Of a stretch of DNA of 64,000 bases, positions 1 to 11,445 are shown one piece after another. Made by a program: the position numbers and the translations under genes. The notes under the pieces are model-generated. The model made no database searches. It was not told the DNA's origin and saw nothing but the letters and a program-made list of their open reading frames with translations. Origin of the DNA: Glossina fuscipes. Taxonomy: Eukaryota > Arthropoda > Insecta > Diptera > Glossinidae. Location: contig NW_023998415.1 of NCBI RefSeq assembly GCF_014805625.2, positions 49,076,461-49,140,460 of the forward strand. The letters are read 5' to 3'. Positions within the stretch are counted from its first letter, which is position 1. Each line of letters opens with the position of its first letter.

Positions 1-631
1 TGGCAACGATAATGACGTCGCAATAATGGTGAGAGATTGTGCCATCTGTTAGTGTTAGAACAGCAGACAGTGTTTGGTGTAAGCAAGTCCTTAAAACGGA
101 AAACTTTTACTTCGTTCTGCTCACGAATTTATAAAAAGTAGTCAAAGCGTAATTATTAGAAAGCTTTACTTTTATCTTTATAATGCGTTTATAATAACCT
201 AAAGTAAAAAACGAAATTATGTTTCGCTTCACTTTTCGAGTCAAATGCTTCACTACCCACCGGTAACTGTTCCATGAAATGTCGTAGCAAAATATGGTGA
301 AGAAGAAAGCTCTGAACTTTAATACAAGTAGTAAGTGAAAAATAATCGACGGACAGACAGAGTAAGTCAAAGTCTGAGTCCGTTATTCACGTTCATCTGA
401 AATATAAATTTAGTTAAGTGGGATGGATGTCTTGCAGAAATCGCTTTATGCGTTACGAACACGCACAAACACTGTGAACATAACAAGCGGAAACTTATAT
501 TCAAATTTGATTTCAAATTTTCATCATTGTCGATCGTTACAGTTCATAAATATTATCATTAGGTGTCATATTTAAGAGCAAAATCTTGACAATTTTCCCT
601 GCTAAGAAGCTAGAAAGTTTAAATGCATTTT
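1..631. other. AT-rich non-coding DNA, nothing recognised
   Basis: Both strands were read for coding blocks, transposase or reverse transcriptase motifs, tandem repeats and RNA-like boxes. Only short open frames without any recognisable domain were seen. A short GTC/GAC-type patch near 345-362 hints at a remnant of the interspersed repeat core found elsewhere in the window, but it is too short to call. Confidence 0.5.
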
Positions 632-1245
632 TATACCCATCACCGAAGTAAGCGAAGGTTATATTCTCTTGTGGAAACGTTTCCAAAACGCAAGAGACAG
701 CTTTAGATATCCCACAAAGTCCTCTATATTCTTGATCAGAGCCTAAATGTGAATCGATGTAAGCTTGATCGTCTTCCCGTTCGAAAAAATGAAGGTATCG
801 ACTTCAAACTTGGCAGACACATTGGAAATTCTTTCGCATAGGTTTATATTGCGAGTGGGCCAAATCGGCCGAAGTACACGCCTTCACTACTAAGCAAACC
901 TGGAAAATCTATGCTGTCCAAAAGGAAATCCATTGTTTATTTTATCAATTTTTGTTCATTACTTATCAACTAAACCAGACATAACGGTACCAATATGGAC
1001 GTACACTGTATGGGTGTATGATGGTCTTGCTATATCTGTACAAAAATTGAAAAACTCGCTCAGCCATATTCAATACTACAGAATGTTGAAGTTGTGTTCT
1101 CTCGGCAAAGAGTTTTCAACACTCAGAAAGACGCTTCAGAGATCCCATAAGGACTATATATTGTTGATTTCTTTGAAATTCTGGATCGTTGTAGACGTGC
1201 TTGTCAGTCTCTCTAACCGTTAATCTGGTGTGAGTAATTAAAAGT
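632..1245 (+). mobile_element. Family 2 interspersed repeat, two core units
   Basis: The copy begins with TATACCCATCACC, the end motif shared with the copies at 38215 and 47272. It carries the shared core twice: at about 700-785 and again at about 1125-1215. In each, a block reading roughly 'cttcagagatcccataaag' leads into a TA-rich 'ctatatattcttgat' stretch and then into a short GTC-rich stretch. Sequence around 795-830 (tcgacttcaaacttgg, acacattggaaattct) matches the 38215 copy closely. No transposase frame is present. By layout it belongs with non-autonomous dipteran repeats of the mini-me/DINE type; the exact superfamily is an inference. Outer limits are approximate. Confidence 0.65.
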
Positions 1246-1740
1246 CTTCGAATTTATTGATTGATATTAAACGCGGAACGTATCGGTGAAAGGATACGAG
1301 CGTAATACAATATATATCGAGAACATCTCGGCTTTCGGGATTTTTTGCTCGTTACACGTAAACTACAACAAACGTATAATAAAAATTTGGACAAAATAAG
1401 AAAAGTCAGTCTGGCCCGCCCAATATTATAGAATGGGAAGATGTAGTCTTTTCGATCATTTTCTCTCCTCTTCTTTGAAGATCGAAATGGTGAGTATAAA
1501 TGGTTCGATCACATAAAGTTTTCCTATTCATTCACATTTCAATTTATCCCATCTTCGTCAGAGGAGTTGAGAATATATTCACACAACTCTTACAGAGTGA
1601 TTGGATCAGATGGCAAATATGAAAAACTCAAGGGAAATTTAATTTTGTCATCTACCGTATGAAGCATTATACCTTGCACTATAGATTATCGTGAAGGTCT
1701 GCGCTGCCTTACGTGACGAATGTGTTAAGTGCTTGTGAAT
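1246..1740. other. Non-coding DNA, nothing recognised
   Basis: Unique AT-rich sequence with no repeat or coding signal I can support. Confidence 0.5.
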
Positions 1741-2140
1741 TAAACAAAATCAAAACTGATAATCCTCGCGATTTTACCTTGGATCCTGAAGAAGTCTTCT
1801 CCCCCAACCTGCTGTTGTGGACAAACTCTTACTATAAAGCACATTCTCTGCGACTGCCTCAACTTTTCCTTCGCTAGAAGTATTGCATTTGGAACGATTA
1901 ACCCTTTGAACATTCTACAATCAGCTTCAGAATAGAATATCAATTCAATATTTTACTTTATTAATACTACTAAGCTTATTATCTAATATCCATTTATTTA
2001 AATTAGAGCCGATAGCCTGTGTTGCTAGTACTCAATGTCTTTTTTTTTTAGTCTAAGAATTCAATTCATTAGTCTAAAATTAAAATAATAATAATAATAA
2101 TAAACAAAATCAAAACTGATAATCCTCGCGATTTTACCTT
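1741..2140 (+). mobile_element. 5'-truncated LINE copy flanked by a perfect 40-bp duplication
   Basis: Bases 1741-1780 and 2101-2140 are identical over 40 bp and enclose a 320-bp segment (1781-2100). The segment ends in an (AAT)n tract at 2083-2101, like the triplet tail of some jockey/I-type LINEs. Its first about 150 bases read, with stops, as something resembling the C-terminal tail of a jockey-type reverse transcriptase (SPNLLL, RLPQLFL, then a WND-like patch). The rest would be 3' UTR. Duplication plus tail plus severe 5' truncation is the signature of target-primed reverse transcription. A 40-bp target duplication is long for this class. The perfect identity of the flanks argues for a recent event. 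An assembly or local tandem duplication is the alternative. Confidence 0.6.
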
Positions 2141-2523
2141 TATATCCAACTCCTTTTAAGATTAAGTTCGTGTCAGGGAAACGTGTTTTTTAGGTTAACG
2201 TAGGTTCTATTTCCAATTCCTACGAGACCTATTAACAAATTATTTGCAGGAACTTTGATTCGTTTGAATACTAATGTCCAAGTGCAAGTGTCTCGACTAA
2301 CTTTGCCTTTCGGAAGTATTCGACGCACATACCCTTTTACAAGCAAGAAATTGTGACATATTTGTGTTAAGCTCTTTTTCCGTTAAGTGCTCTACCAACT
2401 GTTGTCGCATGAAGCATTTTTAGATTTTGATTGCTCGGCAAACTCATCACTTTCATCAAAGATGGGATCAGCGTAACAAAAGGAAACAATTCAATAATAT
2501 TTTCTAAATCTGTTTTCTAGAGC
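2141..2523. other. Non-coding DNA, nothing recognised
   Basis: AT-rich sequence; no repeat or coding pattern was recognised. Confidence 0.5.
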
Positions 2524-2836
2524 TTGATCCACCGTTTATTGTACTCTCATATATATCAAGCTTGCCTGTCCGTCTGTCTATTTTACGGATCCATCTTTTA
2601 TTATACTCTTATAGACCAAGTTTGTCCGTCCGCCTATCAGTTTTGTAAATCCAACTGTTGTTATATGCTTATATATCAAGTTTGTTTGTCTGTCTGTCCG
2701 TCTGTGCGTTTTGTAGATACACCTTTTGTTAAACTCTTATATACAAAGCTTGCCCGTCCGCCTATCAGTTTAGCATATCCATCTTTTATTGTACTCATAT
2801 ATACCGACCTTGTCTGTCCGTCTGTCCAATTTTTCT
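2524..2836 (+). repeat. Minisatellite of five about 60-68 bp units built on a GTCY core
   Basis: Five tandem units start at about 2527, 2589, 2649, 2717 and 2777 (spacings 62, 60, 68 and 60). Each unit runs: ATCCAYCTTTTATT-like block, TACTCTTATATA, an AAGCTTG-like block, then a GTCCGTCYGTC-type tract. The unit with spacing 68 differs by an 8-bp expansion of the GTCY tract. TA-rich DNA followed by GTCY is the same order seen in the interspersed repeats across the window, so the array probably arose by tandem amplification of part of one such element. Units are diverged, so the array is not new. Both strands are open for long stretches only because the repeat lacks stops; this is not a gene. 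Confidence 0.85.
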
Positions 2837-5630
2837 GTCTTCTCGTATTCAACCTACATTCCTCAATATTTGAACTATTTTCATGAAATTTAATATGCTG
2901 ATGTGATGAACTTTTCGCCTCAAGCCAGATTTGCGATCGGAACACTTGCCACATACCGCTTTATTTTCACGAATATCTGTGCAGTTATGTAGATTATTTA
3001 TTGGTGAACCCTCACCCAGTGTAATATGTTTTGCTTGTTCAAACGTAACCATCTATACTTTTGACTCTCTGCACTTTCGTAGTTTTGAAAAGGTAGAAAC
3101 GAGCGCAGCTCGTTTGCATAATTTCATTGCATAGATGTTTATCTGCATCCGTGCCGTCTACTCTATGATTATAATCGACCATGACCGTTATTTGACGATT
3201 ACAAAAATCAAACATAGTTTATTTATATTTTGAAAACTAATTCTTATTAAGGTGCAAAATAAAAATACATTAATGCATAATATTATAAAATGATATAATA
3301 TTCTTGAGGGGAGGGATAATGTTGCAGTGTAAAGTGAAACGAGCCGTTTTCGCGATAAAAGAAAAGATGATGGAATAATAATATTCAGAGGGACGTGGAA
3401 ACAGTGTAATAAAATATTGATTTTCTGAAAACTTTGCAACTGCACCACCCCCCATAGTAAAGTGCTTACATTGGGGGGGTGATTTCAGCAATTCCATCGA
3501 GATTAATCTCACTTGGAATCATTGACAATTTGATTATCATCTAAAAGCGTTAAATGATTAATTTCACCTATCGAATGAATAAGTTTTGTGTACTTTTAAA
3601 ATCATAGTAAATAGAACGATGAAGTTATTATATTGATGAAAATATTGAAGAAAAGTAATTCTCGACCATTTGTAGAATAACAGACTTAAGCTTTTAACTG
3701 CCTCTGGTGACACGTATACAAAGCTTTTCCCTTCATTTCTATTCCATGGTCGCTGCGTCAGATCAAGCAAAAATGCAATAGGATTGCATTATCGTCCGCT
3801 GATTGGAGAGATAAGCTCCTGAACTTTAAGGAAATATAAATGAAAGAAAAATATTTTCTTGATCTCATTGAATGCGAACTCGAGTGATTTCGTTCGTGCT
3901 TTTAGTTCAAATAAGGGAAACATACGCAATCGCTTTTAGTACTAACGCATTATCAGTTACCGGGAACTGGAATCTGTCTATAGACGACCCTAACATCATA
4001 TATCTCTGAAGTTGCGTTTTATATGTATATGTATATGTATATATATGTATACATATATATAGGATAACTAGAAACAATAACCTTAGGTGGTTACATCTGT
4101 GCCAAATTCCAACTGGGGATGAAAAGTGCATGTGTTTTGAAAATCGCAGGCGCAACATTCAGACACAGCATCCACATCGATTGCAAAACTGAATTACTTT
4201 GACAGCAGAACGATATTCGCTGTTTTCAGCGGGACCAAAGGAGCGTGATCAGATTAATTGCTAAAATCTGGTGAAACGATGGTCAGCAATAATTAATCTA
4301 TTTGAGCGGTTTGCCGTTAAAAGAAACTAAGGCTAAGGCCATTTTTTCCATGATATCTGTCCATCCACAGGTACAACAAAACCGAACCTCGATAAGTTGA
4401 AAGCACTCAATTGCGGAATAGTAGCCTGTGCGTGCTCACCACAATAAAGATCTTTCGATTACTTGACCGCATCGATGAGACATGTGCTTGCCGACCATGG
4501 CGTTTGACTTTTTATGAAAATGTACGAAAATAACTCCATGACTCGTGTCCCTTAAAAGAGTAAACATTTTCATTGCCATAATATCGAGAAATTGTCAGAC
4601 AGATGGGGAGAAATGCATAGTCAATGACGGTCAATACTTCGAATATATTATGGTTAACCATTGCCACACAATACATGTGTTTTTTTTACCCAAAAGTTTT
4701 GGTTCCACATTTAAATACCATCTGGGGGGAAAGGACATAATCACCTTTTTTCTCATATATTTTCGTACATTTTTGAGGGATAGTTTAAACACTTAAAAGC
4801 CAATTACTTTACGCAACGATAATGTCATCATAAATACATACATACATAAATCATTATTACAATGGTAAAAGAAAGAAGCAATGAATATTTATTAGAGACT
4901 TATTATCTATGTATCAGTTCCGGGAATTATTGATTGATTCATTAAATACACACGTATATATAGACGTGTGTGTTTGTCTTATTTTCCCAGACCATTGATT
5001 TTGCTTAACATATGAGAGGGCATTTATAAGCTAAAGTTATTTTTTTGTGTCTGAAACACGTGACAGTTATGCTAGTAGTTGATATGAAAATGCAGAGTTC
5101 TAGATGGAAATCGGAAAAACTCTTTCAGACAGACAACGTATGCCACTTTAAAAAGTTTCTACACGCTTAACATGAAGGAAAATGTTACGAAAAACTGTAA
5201 CAACAGCAGCAGCATGTTTTCTAGTGAAATTAATTATTATTGTCGTTTATAGCAGAATTTCGAAAAAGTTTTAACTTCGATGAAAGCTTTGAAAAAAGAA
5301 AGCTTACACTTTAGAATTTTGCGTTAGTAGCGATAGCTTTTTTGTGGATTGCAGTTGAAAGCTCTCATCATAATATATTTTATTCGAAACTTTCGAATTA
5401 CTCGTTTTCCTGAGCTTTATGGAAACGTTTAGACCACGCACATTCAGCTGCAGGTACTAAATAATAATTTATTGCTTTCCTATCTATAAACATAAGAATC
5501 AGAAATAGTAATAAAAAGCTTTGCTTTTATAGATTGAATGCAAATATCAATGCAAAGATTGCAAAATGTTGTTCTTTTGTTTTTATTTTGTTTTTCTTAA
5601 ATTTGCATTAACTAGTCAGTATAATTCTCC
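2837..5630. other. Non-coding DNA with low-complexity patches
   Basis: No gene was recognised. Short (TA/GTATAT)n tracts lie near 4020-4062 and 4940-4965. A reverse-strand open stretch around 2875-2960 contains CGKC and RKSGLRR, which looks a little like a broken C2H2 zinc finger, but there is no complete finger and no neighbour. Everything else is unremarkable AT-rich DNA. Confidence 0.45.
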
Positions 5631-5668
5631 TCTTCTTCTTCTTCTTCTTCTTCTTCTTCTTCTTCTTC
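5631..5668 (+). repeat. (TTC)n microsatellite, about 12 copies
   Basis: Uninterrupted TTC/CTT triplets, pyrimidine-pure on the plus strand. Confidence 0.95.
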
Positions 5669-5779
5669 AATCATTCATTTTAGCATAAGAGGCAATGGCC
5701 TCTTATGATCTATTACTGCTTCAAGGTATTAGTTGAAATACTTTTAGGAGATGTCCCAGACACAAACTGCCTAAGACTG

Positions 5780-6620
5780 TCTACACCACTTGTGGTACAG
5801 TGTATATTACGTTCGTGCGAACGTGTCTAACACACAGAAGGCCTAAGGTAGACCCATTTATTTTCTTATACCGATCGATTCAGAATCAAGCCTGTCTGTC
5901 TGCCTGTGTGTCCGTCTGGTAATCGCCCATGTTAACTTTTCTCAAGCTACATGTCGCAATTTTTGAGATATTTTTATAAACCTTGGCGTATTGACGTGCT
6001 TTAATTCTAGGCCGAGCGGCATGGAAATAATTCCGGTCGGGCCATTTTTTCAAGCACTCCCCGTGCAGCGTCCAATTTCTGAAAAATTGTTATATGGGAA
6101 AAATTGCAATTCTTAAAATTTCTTAATAAAAGTGACTAAGTAGTAGTGTTTCGTCTCTCTAAATTGGTATGAGAACTTTGGATTGACTGGGGCAATTTTT
6201 GAACCGCCTCTCATATGACGAAAACTAAAGTTGATATGATAAAAAGGTATGACTTTCAATTCTTCATAATGAAAATCAGATCATAATAGTGGTTTAAGAT
6301 AACAAAAATTAGTTATAACAAATTTGGGGCATCTCGGCCTATTTTTTGATTTCTACTCTATATAAGTTGTGTTTCACGAAAAGTGGCCCTTTATAGGGCA
6401 GAAAAGTCCACATTTTGATGTGTTATGATGAAAATTAATCCAGAATCGTAATTTGAAATAAAAAATTTGGACTACGTACACCTATTTGTGCATCGTATCC
6501 TATATAAGGATTTTTACGAAAAATTTTTACTTTTTTGTGACAGAAAAGTTCAAGCCGAGCGAAATTCTATATCTTTCACCGACAATAACTTCATCGCATA
6601 ATTATAAATTGCTCACCTAA
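5780..6620 (+). mobile_element. Family 1 interspersed repeat
   Basis: It starts with CTACACCACTTGTGGTACAG and continues through the family block: a terminal hairpin-like start, 'cacagaaggc', the TA-rich 'cgatcgattcagaatc' stretch, and a TGTCTGTCTGCCTGTG tract at 5892-5918. A long body then follows ('tttttgagatatttttata', 'tggggcaatttttga', 'atctcggcctattttttga') that aligns in order with the copies at 15805 and 17919. It has no coding capacity. The 3' limit is uncertain because the right terminus is not visible. Confidence 0.75.
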
Positions 6621-7019
6621 CTCGGTTGTGAAATCCCCAAAAAACGTTCCAATAGTTCAGGCAATGCCGTTTCTATTATGAGAACGCCCAGAACGCTTAG
6701 AATGAAAAAGTTCATGAACATTTCTTGTATTTAATTCGATTATGAATCGAGCACGGGCTTTACATATGAGCGAGAATAAACGCAACTCATGTTAGCCAAA
6801 AATTGCGGACCTGTCCTTAATCTTGTTTGAAATTTCTAATAACTATATATATTTTTTTTGTTTCATTGCTAGTCCAGTTTAGCCAAGAAATTCAGAAAAT
6901 TTTGAGTTTATTTTGGTAAGAGCACTTATGTGGGATTCAAAGAGCGGACTTGCTTAATCTAGACTTTGTCAATTGTTTTTAATCAAATTATTATTTTTTG
7001 TCATATTTTTCATGCAAAT
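6621..7019. other. Non-coding DNA, nothing recognised
   Basis: AT-rich unique sequence. It may include the decayed right part of the preceding repeat, but no family landmark is visible. Confidence 0.4.
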
Positions 7020-7215
7020 GTTTTTCAAATATTTAGGTTGGAATTATTCTCAGGATGGGATGCGGATAAAAAAGGCCAGTTTACTAAGTTTCGTCAAAAT
7101 ATTGCGACACATAGATTGTCACCAATCAGCCAGATAGACAAACAGGCGGACAGATAAGCTTAAATCATGCAAACGCTGATAACGATTCCGAATCGATAAG
7201 TTTAAAGAAAAGTGG
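7020..7215 (-). mobile_element. Family 1 repeat fragment
   Basis: Read on the minus strand, the segment carries the shared core: ATCG-rich 'cttatcgattcggaatcg', then TAAGCTTATCTGTCCGCCTG at about 7140-7160. Only the core and part of the adjacent body remain. Confidence 0.55.
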
Positions 7216-8015
7216 GTCCATGTCAACTCCTTTTGAGACGACCCGCAAAATCTTAATGCGCCCTCTACCAAAAGCTGTGAAGGGCATAAAAACCCCTAAT
7301 TACAATCTTTATCTTCGTGAATCTTTTACCTTTAGACGAGCATCTCTCTCAAGCTTTCTGCCTTTCCATATTACTTTTCCTGCTTGCCAGTTAAGGACAA
7401 ATGATGTTTTTGAATTAACCGCAAATTTTTTCTTTTGTTTTATAATTTCTGAAGAATGAAAATGAAGCGCTCGAATGGACAATTTTTACTAAAATTGATT
7501 TGGGAAGAAAATTAAGTTTCATGAAGGGATGACAGGGCTTGCTCAGGCTTGCTGAGTGTGAAACACTTTTCAAATTTAATATATAATATAATATCATTAG
7601 ATGATAATATACTTGTATCGAGACAAACTACACTAATATAGTTAATGCAATCTGTTCGCGCGACCTCGAGCGGTGAACAGTAAGATTACAAAATTGAGAA
7701 ATAAATAAATAGATGGCTTAGGTAAAGATAAAGCTTTATTTTCAAGCTTTTTAAAAACATTTGTAGATAAAATTACGGGGATTCTAAGACTTGCGATTGT
7801 TTTGCGAGAGATATTGAAACTGTGAAGTGATCAAAGCTTGTCAAATTTTAAAATTTTTTTCACATTTACAAACAGCAACAGATGTCGCACTGCCCATCGC
7901 TTTATGACATTTTTTTACCTATAGAGTGCGAACATATTTGAAATATATTCGGCTTGAATCTATTTATCCTCGCCTCGCATTGCTATAACGTATCACTAAT
8001 TATGATAACGAAATG

Positions 8016-8053
<38 letters not shown>

Positions 8054-9964
8054 TAAAATCATATGATCCCAATGGTAAAGTCAAAGGACTAGCATTAACA
8101 GTTGAAGAGTACCTTTTTAAACTAAGAAAAGAGCCACACCAGCAGAGAAGTAATTATATATGTACATAAGTGCAGAAAGAAATTTATTTCATATGTTTTT
8201 TTACTTATGACTAGATTAATGCATAGATTTCTAAACGAGAGGACGGCAAAAAAATAATAAAATAATGTTTAGGTAAGATTGCCAATTTACGATTCTACGC
8301 GTCGTACCATCTTGGCACGTATTACTACTTATGTAACAAATGTACATTGAGTATATAAGCTTTTTTTGTGAACTATGGGCGCTAGACGGTAGATTTGTAT
8401 TTTAACCTATAACGCATGGCATGCGCTTTCGATTTTTATATGACCATTTTGGATGAATAAAAGTAAATCGATGCCGATGGTAATGCTTATAAGTGTGCCA
8501 GTTGATAAAATAAAAAGACTCTGAAAAAGGGATATATTAACATTTAAAATTTCTGATTATTGAACGGCCTTAGCATCGAGTAATATCAAAATGATATTCT
8601 CTGAAATAAAAGTTAGTGAGTGATAGCTCGAACAGATGTTTTTCTTTTATTTTTTATTGTACATCACATCATTAAGAATACGCTTATATCTTATAAGATT
8701 CGTCATAGAATGCAAACTAACCAATGCATTTCAAACTTCGAAAGTCAGAGAGATGAAGAGACTAATGGTTGGTTTAAAGAGTTTTTTTATTTTATTACCA
8801 GGAAAGAGCGTTATATGAACTTCTTATTTAACTCAGTAAACGATAACATAGCTATGTTAGTTGAAAGAGAATGCAATCTTCTCCCTTCTCTCTCTCCCTC
8901 TCTCTTGCTCTCTTAGTTAATGTAAAAGCATAGAACGGTAAAAAAAGCAAAGGACTAAAGAGTAACTTTTGCCTTAAAAGAGATTTTGTAAAAACTTCTA
9001 TCGTTCCATTAATAATCCCCTAAAAATGAAGCTCTTGTAGGGGAATTTGTGGGTGGAGTCAGTCCATTTCCGAATATTGAAGTTATAAAGAGACTCATGG
9101 ATGAAGGTATAAACCCTAACACACACATTAAAAAATAATTTTAAAAAATTAAACACATTCCTGTTCATACCATCATCAAAGAAATATGATCTGTAAGCCG
9201 CTTCCAAGAAATCATTTTTCGTCAAATTATGAAAATTGCTCTAAATCTTTTATCCAAATGTCTATTTCTTCCCGTATTAAATAAAATAAGAGCTTAATAG
9301 TATAGCATAGCGAGTATAAGTCAACTTAATTGTAAATTTTATTTTTTCTTTAATTCGTCTCGATTTACAAAAGCCATTCTCATATATTTTATCGACGTTT
9401 TGTAAGTTAAATAAATGCAGAATATATTTTATAAATCCTGTTGAGGATTTCCCTTCAACCACTCGTCAATCAAGCATTTCACTTTAGCACTAAGCATAAG
9501 CTTATTCAATCGTTATATCTCTAGTATTTGCGATGCCTGTTGATCTGCTTCTGTTGGTTGGTTTTGATTTCGCATTTACTTGTTTTCGTACATAGGCAAC
9601 AACACTCGATATGTCTCTTCAACTCTTTCTCGGCGTCAGATTGCGACATGAAGCCCTTTGAAATGTTATAAATATTATTTTGAATAACACACAATTATAT
9701 ATACATATAATATATATGTAAAATGAACGTTAAACGAAGCAAACCTTTATTTCTAAATTTATAGTTGATGCAAACAATCATATGCGTAACGCGTTGTATT
9801 AGATGAAAAAATATTAAAATACTATCGAACGATTAATTTAACATATCCAGTTCTTGAAAGCGGCCAAAAGGAAAACAGATTAGCAAAAAAAGAAACGTTG
9901 CCTGCAAACAAATATTTAAAATTCTTAAAAAGATGAATTGAATTTACATAGATCTGCGAAATAG
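7216..9964. other. Non-coding DNA, nothing recognised beyond simple repeats
   Basis: This stretch holds the (AT)17 tract at 8018-8051 and a short CT-rich run at 8881-8914. Open frames of 60-98 codons occur but have no domain or motif, and two of them are simply the pyrimidine runs. Confidence 0.5.
8018..8051. repeat. (AT)17 microsatellite
   Basis: 34 bp of uninterrupted AT. Confidence 0.95.
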
Positions 9965-10052
9965 TTTTGGAATTTAATTACAAGTGGAAAGACTGCCAAG
10001 TCATATGCTTTTGGAATTTAATTACAAGGGGAAAGACTGCCAAGTCATATGC
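9965..10052 (+). repeat. Near-perfect 44-bp tandem duplication
   Basis: Units 9965-10008 and 10009-10052 are head to tail and differ at one base (AAGTGG versus AAGGGG). The duplication is immediately followed by a (TA)n tract. The identity indicates a recent slippage or duplication event, or an assembly artefact. Confidence 0.92.
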
Positions 10053-10560
10053 TCTATATATATATATATATATGTACAAGCACAGGCAGTGCTAAGTCGG
10101 AAAATTTCTGTAAATCTAGTAAACTCTGAAAGTGTGATGACGTCGCGCCATTTCGGTAATCAATGAATAATTCCGAAATGTCTGAGTAACAATGACGTAT
10201 TAAATGAGCTTAAATTTAAGTGCAAGTGCTATTGAACTATAAGAATAAAGAATAAATCCAGTAAGCTATGAATTGCATAAGTCGAGTAAGCCTAGTAAGG
10301 CGAAGCTATGACTAAACTTATGGTTCACCTAGAAAGTGATAATAAACCTTTCCACTTAACCATCACAAATTTGACGGCAATAGCACTGAACTACAGTTTA
10401 ACAATCAAGCTCTCTTTCCCGCTAAACGAGCCATTCCCTCATACATGCAATCAATTTAAAATATTCATATAACACCTTTTTGCTTTCTTTCTTAAATCTT
10501 GCTCCCGCACTTTCCGCACCAAAAAATCCATATCCGTGAAAAATATTGAACAGCAACAAC
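10053..10560. other. Non-coding DNA, nothing recognised
   Basis: It begins with a short (TA)n tract at 10055-10073; the rest is unremarkable. It may include the 3' UTR of the minus-strand LINE relic that follows, but no A-rich or triplet tail was seen. Confidence 0.45.
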
Positions 10561-11445
10561 TCATGCAATCAGGCAACTATACGCAGCAACAAATCCAATA
10601 GTGTTAAAACGTAGCCGAAAGCCAGCTTTCCGTTTTCTGCAGTTGCTTGGGGCAAACGTATTTAGGAGAGTTGCTCTGATGGAATTTAAAATATTCGATA
10701 TTGCGAGTAAACAATAGATGTCATCTCGGTTTTTGATAGGATTGAAAAGCTCGCAATTATGTCTGCGTTGATTAAGCTTTATGAAAATGAAGGCCCTAGA
10801 GAAACGGTTCGGGATATTGATGTTTAGTTCACCAAGTAATTTTGGCGAATTGATGGCAGCTTTTATTAACTTCATTAACTTCTTCTTCACTTCTATGTTT
10901 TTCAAGTGACGGCAAAGCAAACAAAAGCAATCTATTGTCGTAAGGACGCAAAGTGATAAACGGGTCTTAACTCAAATTCTCAAGGGCAACGAGGAGGAAT
11001 TTCTTTTGAATGCATTCTAGTGCATCGACATAGCGCCTTTAGAAAGGGAACCACACAATCGACGCCTACTCAGGTATGTGTCTCCCTAACCTCATACATG
11101 GGATTTTTGTAACGTAAGGTTCGTCAAGCTCTTTAGATCACCTAGACCTAGCTTCATTTAAAGAGAGATCAATGCGCAAATGAAAACGCAGCCTATGATC
11201 GAATAAAACCCTTAAAGTCCACGAATGAATCTTCATTTTATAATTTTTGTGAATCAATGAAATAATCAGTTGTGTGGTTGGAGTCCTGCTTGAGAATGAA
11301 AGCTTCTTGCATTTTTTAAAAATTTGTTTCATATCATTTAGTGAACGTCAAGTAACTTGATTATCTAACTCGGACTGAACGAACGCGTCTCCAAAATAAA
11401 GCAACAGAACAGTTTGACATCGTCAGCATACATTAATTTAACCTT
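10561..11445 (-). mobile_element. Jockey-like LINE reverse transcriptase relic, C-terminal third
   Basis: Read on the minus strand, the segment starts with KLMYADDVKLF; the YADD box of a non-LTR reverse transcriptase is intact, with codons at 11430-11419. It is followed in other frames by the thumb region (LFDHRLRFHLRIDL, about 11210-11150). An open 119-codon stretch (10920-10561) then holds the typical jockey-type tail: SPKLLGELNINIP, then a Y/N-rich block. Frameshifts and stops separate the three pieces, so it is dead. Upstream palm, endonuclease and ORF1 are absent, as expected of a 5'-truncated copy. It is the best preserved of the reverse transcriptase relics here. The jockey clade is inferred from the order and spacing of these blocks. 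Confidence 0.8.

Noticed and set aside
2524..2836. Regular repeat units resembling a CRISPR array
   Set aside because: Whole units are diverged tandem copies without unique spacers, and the genome is eukaryotic; it is a minisatellite.
8018..8051. TATA-box or promoter calls in this and the other TA tracts
   Set aside because: Long pure TA microsatellites give TATA matches everywhere; no initiator, downstream gene or transcript evidence is visible.
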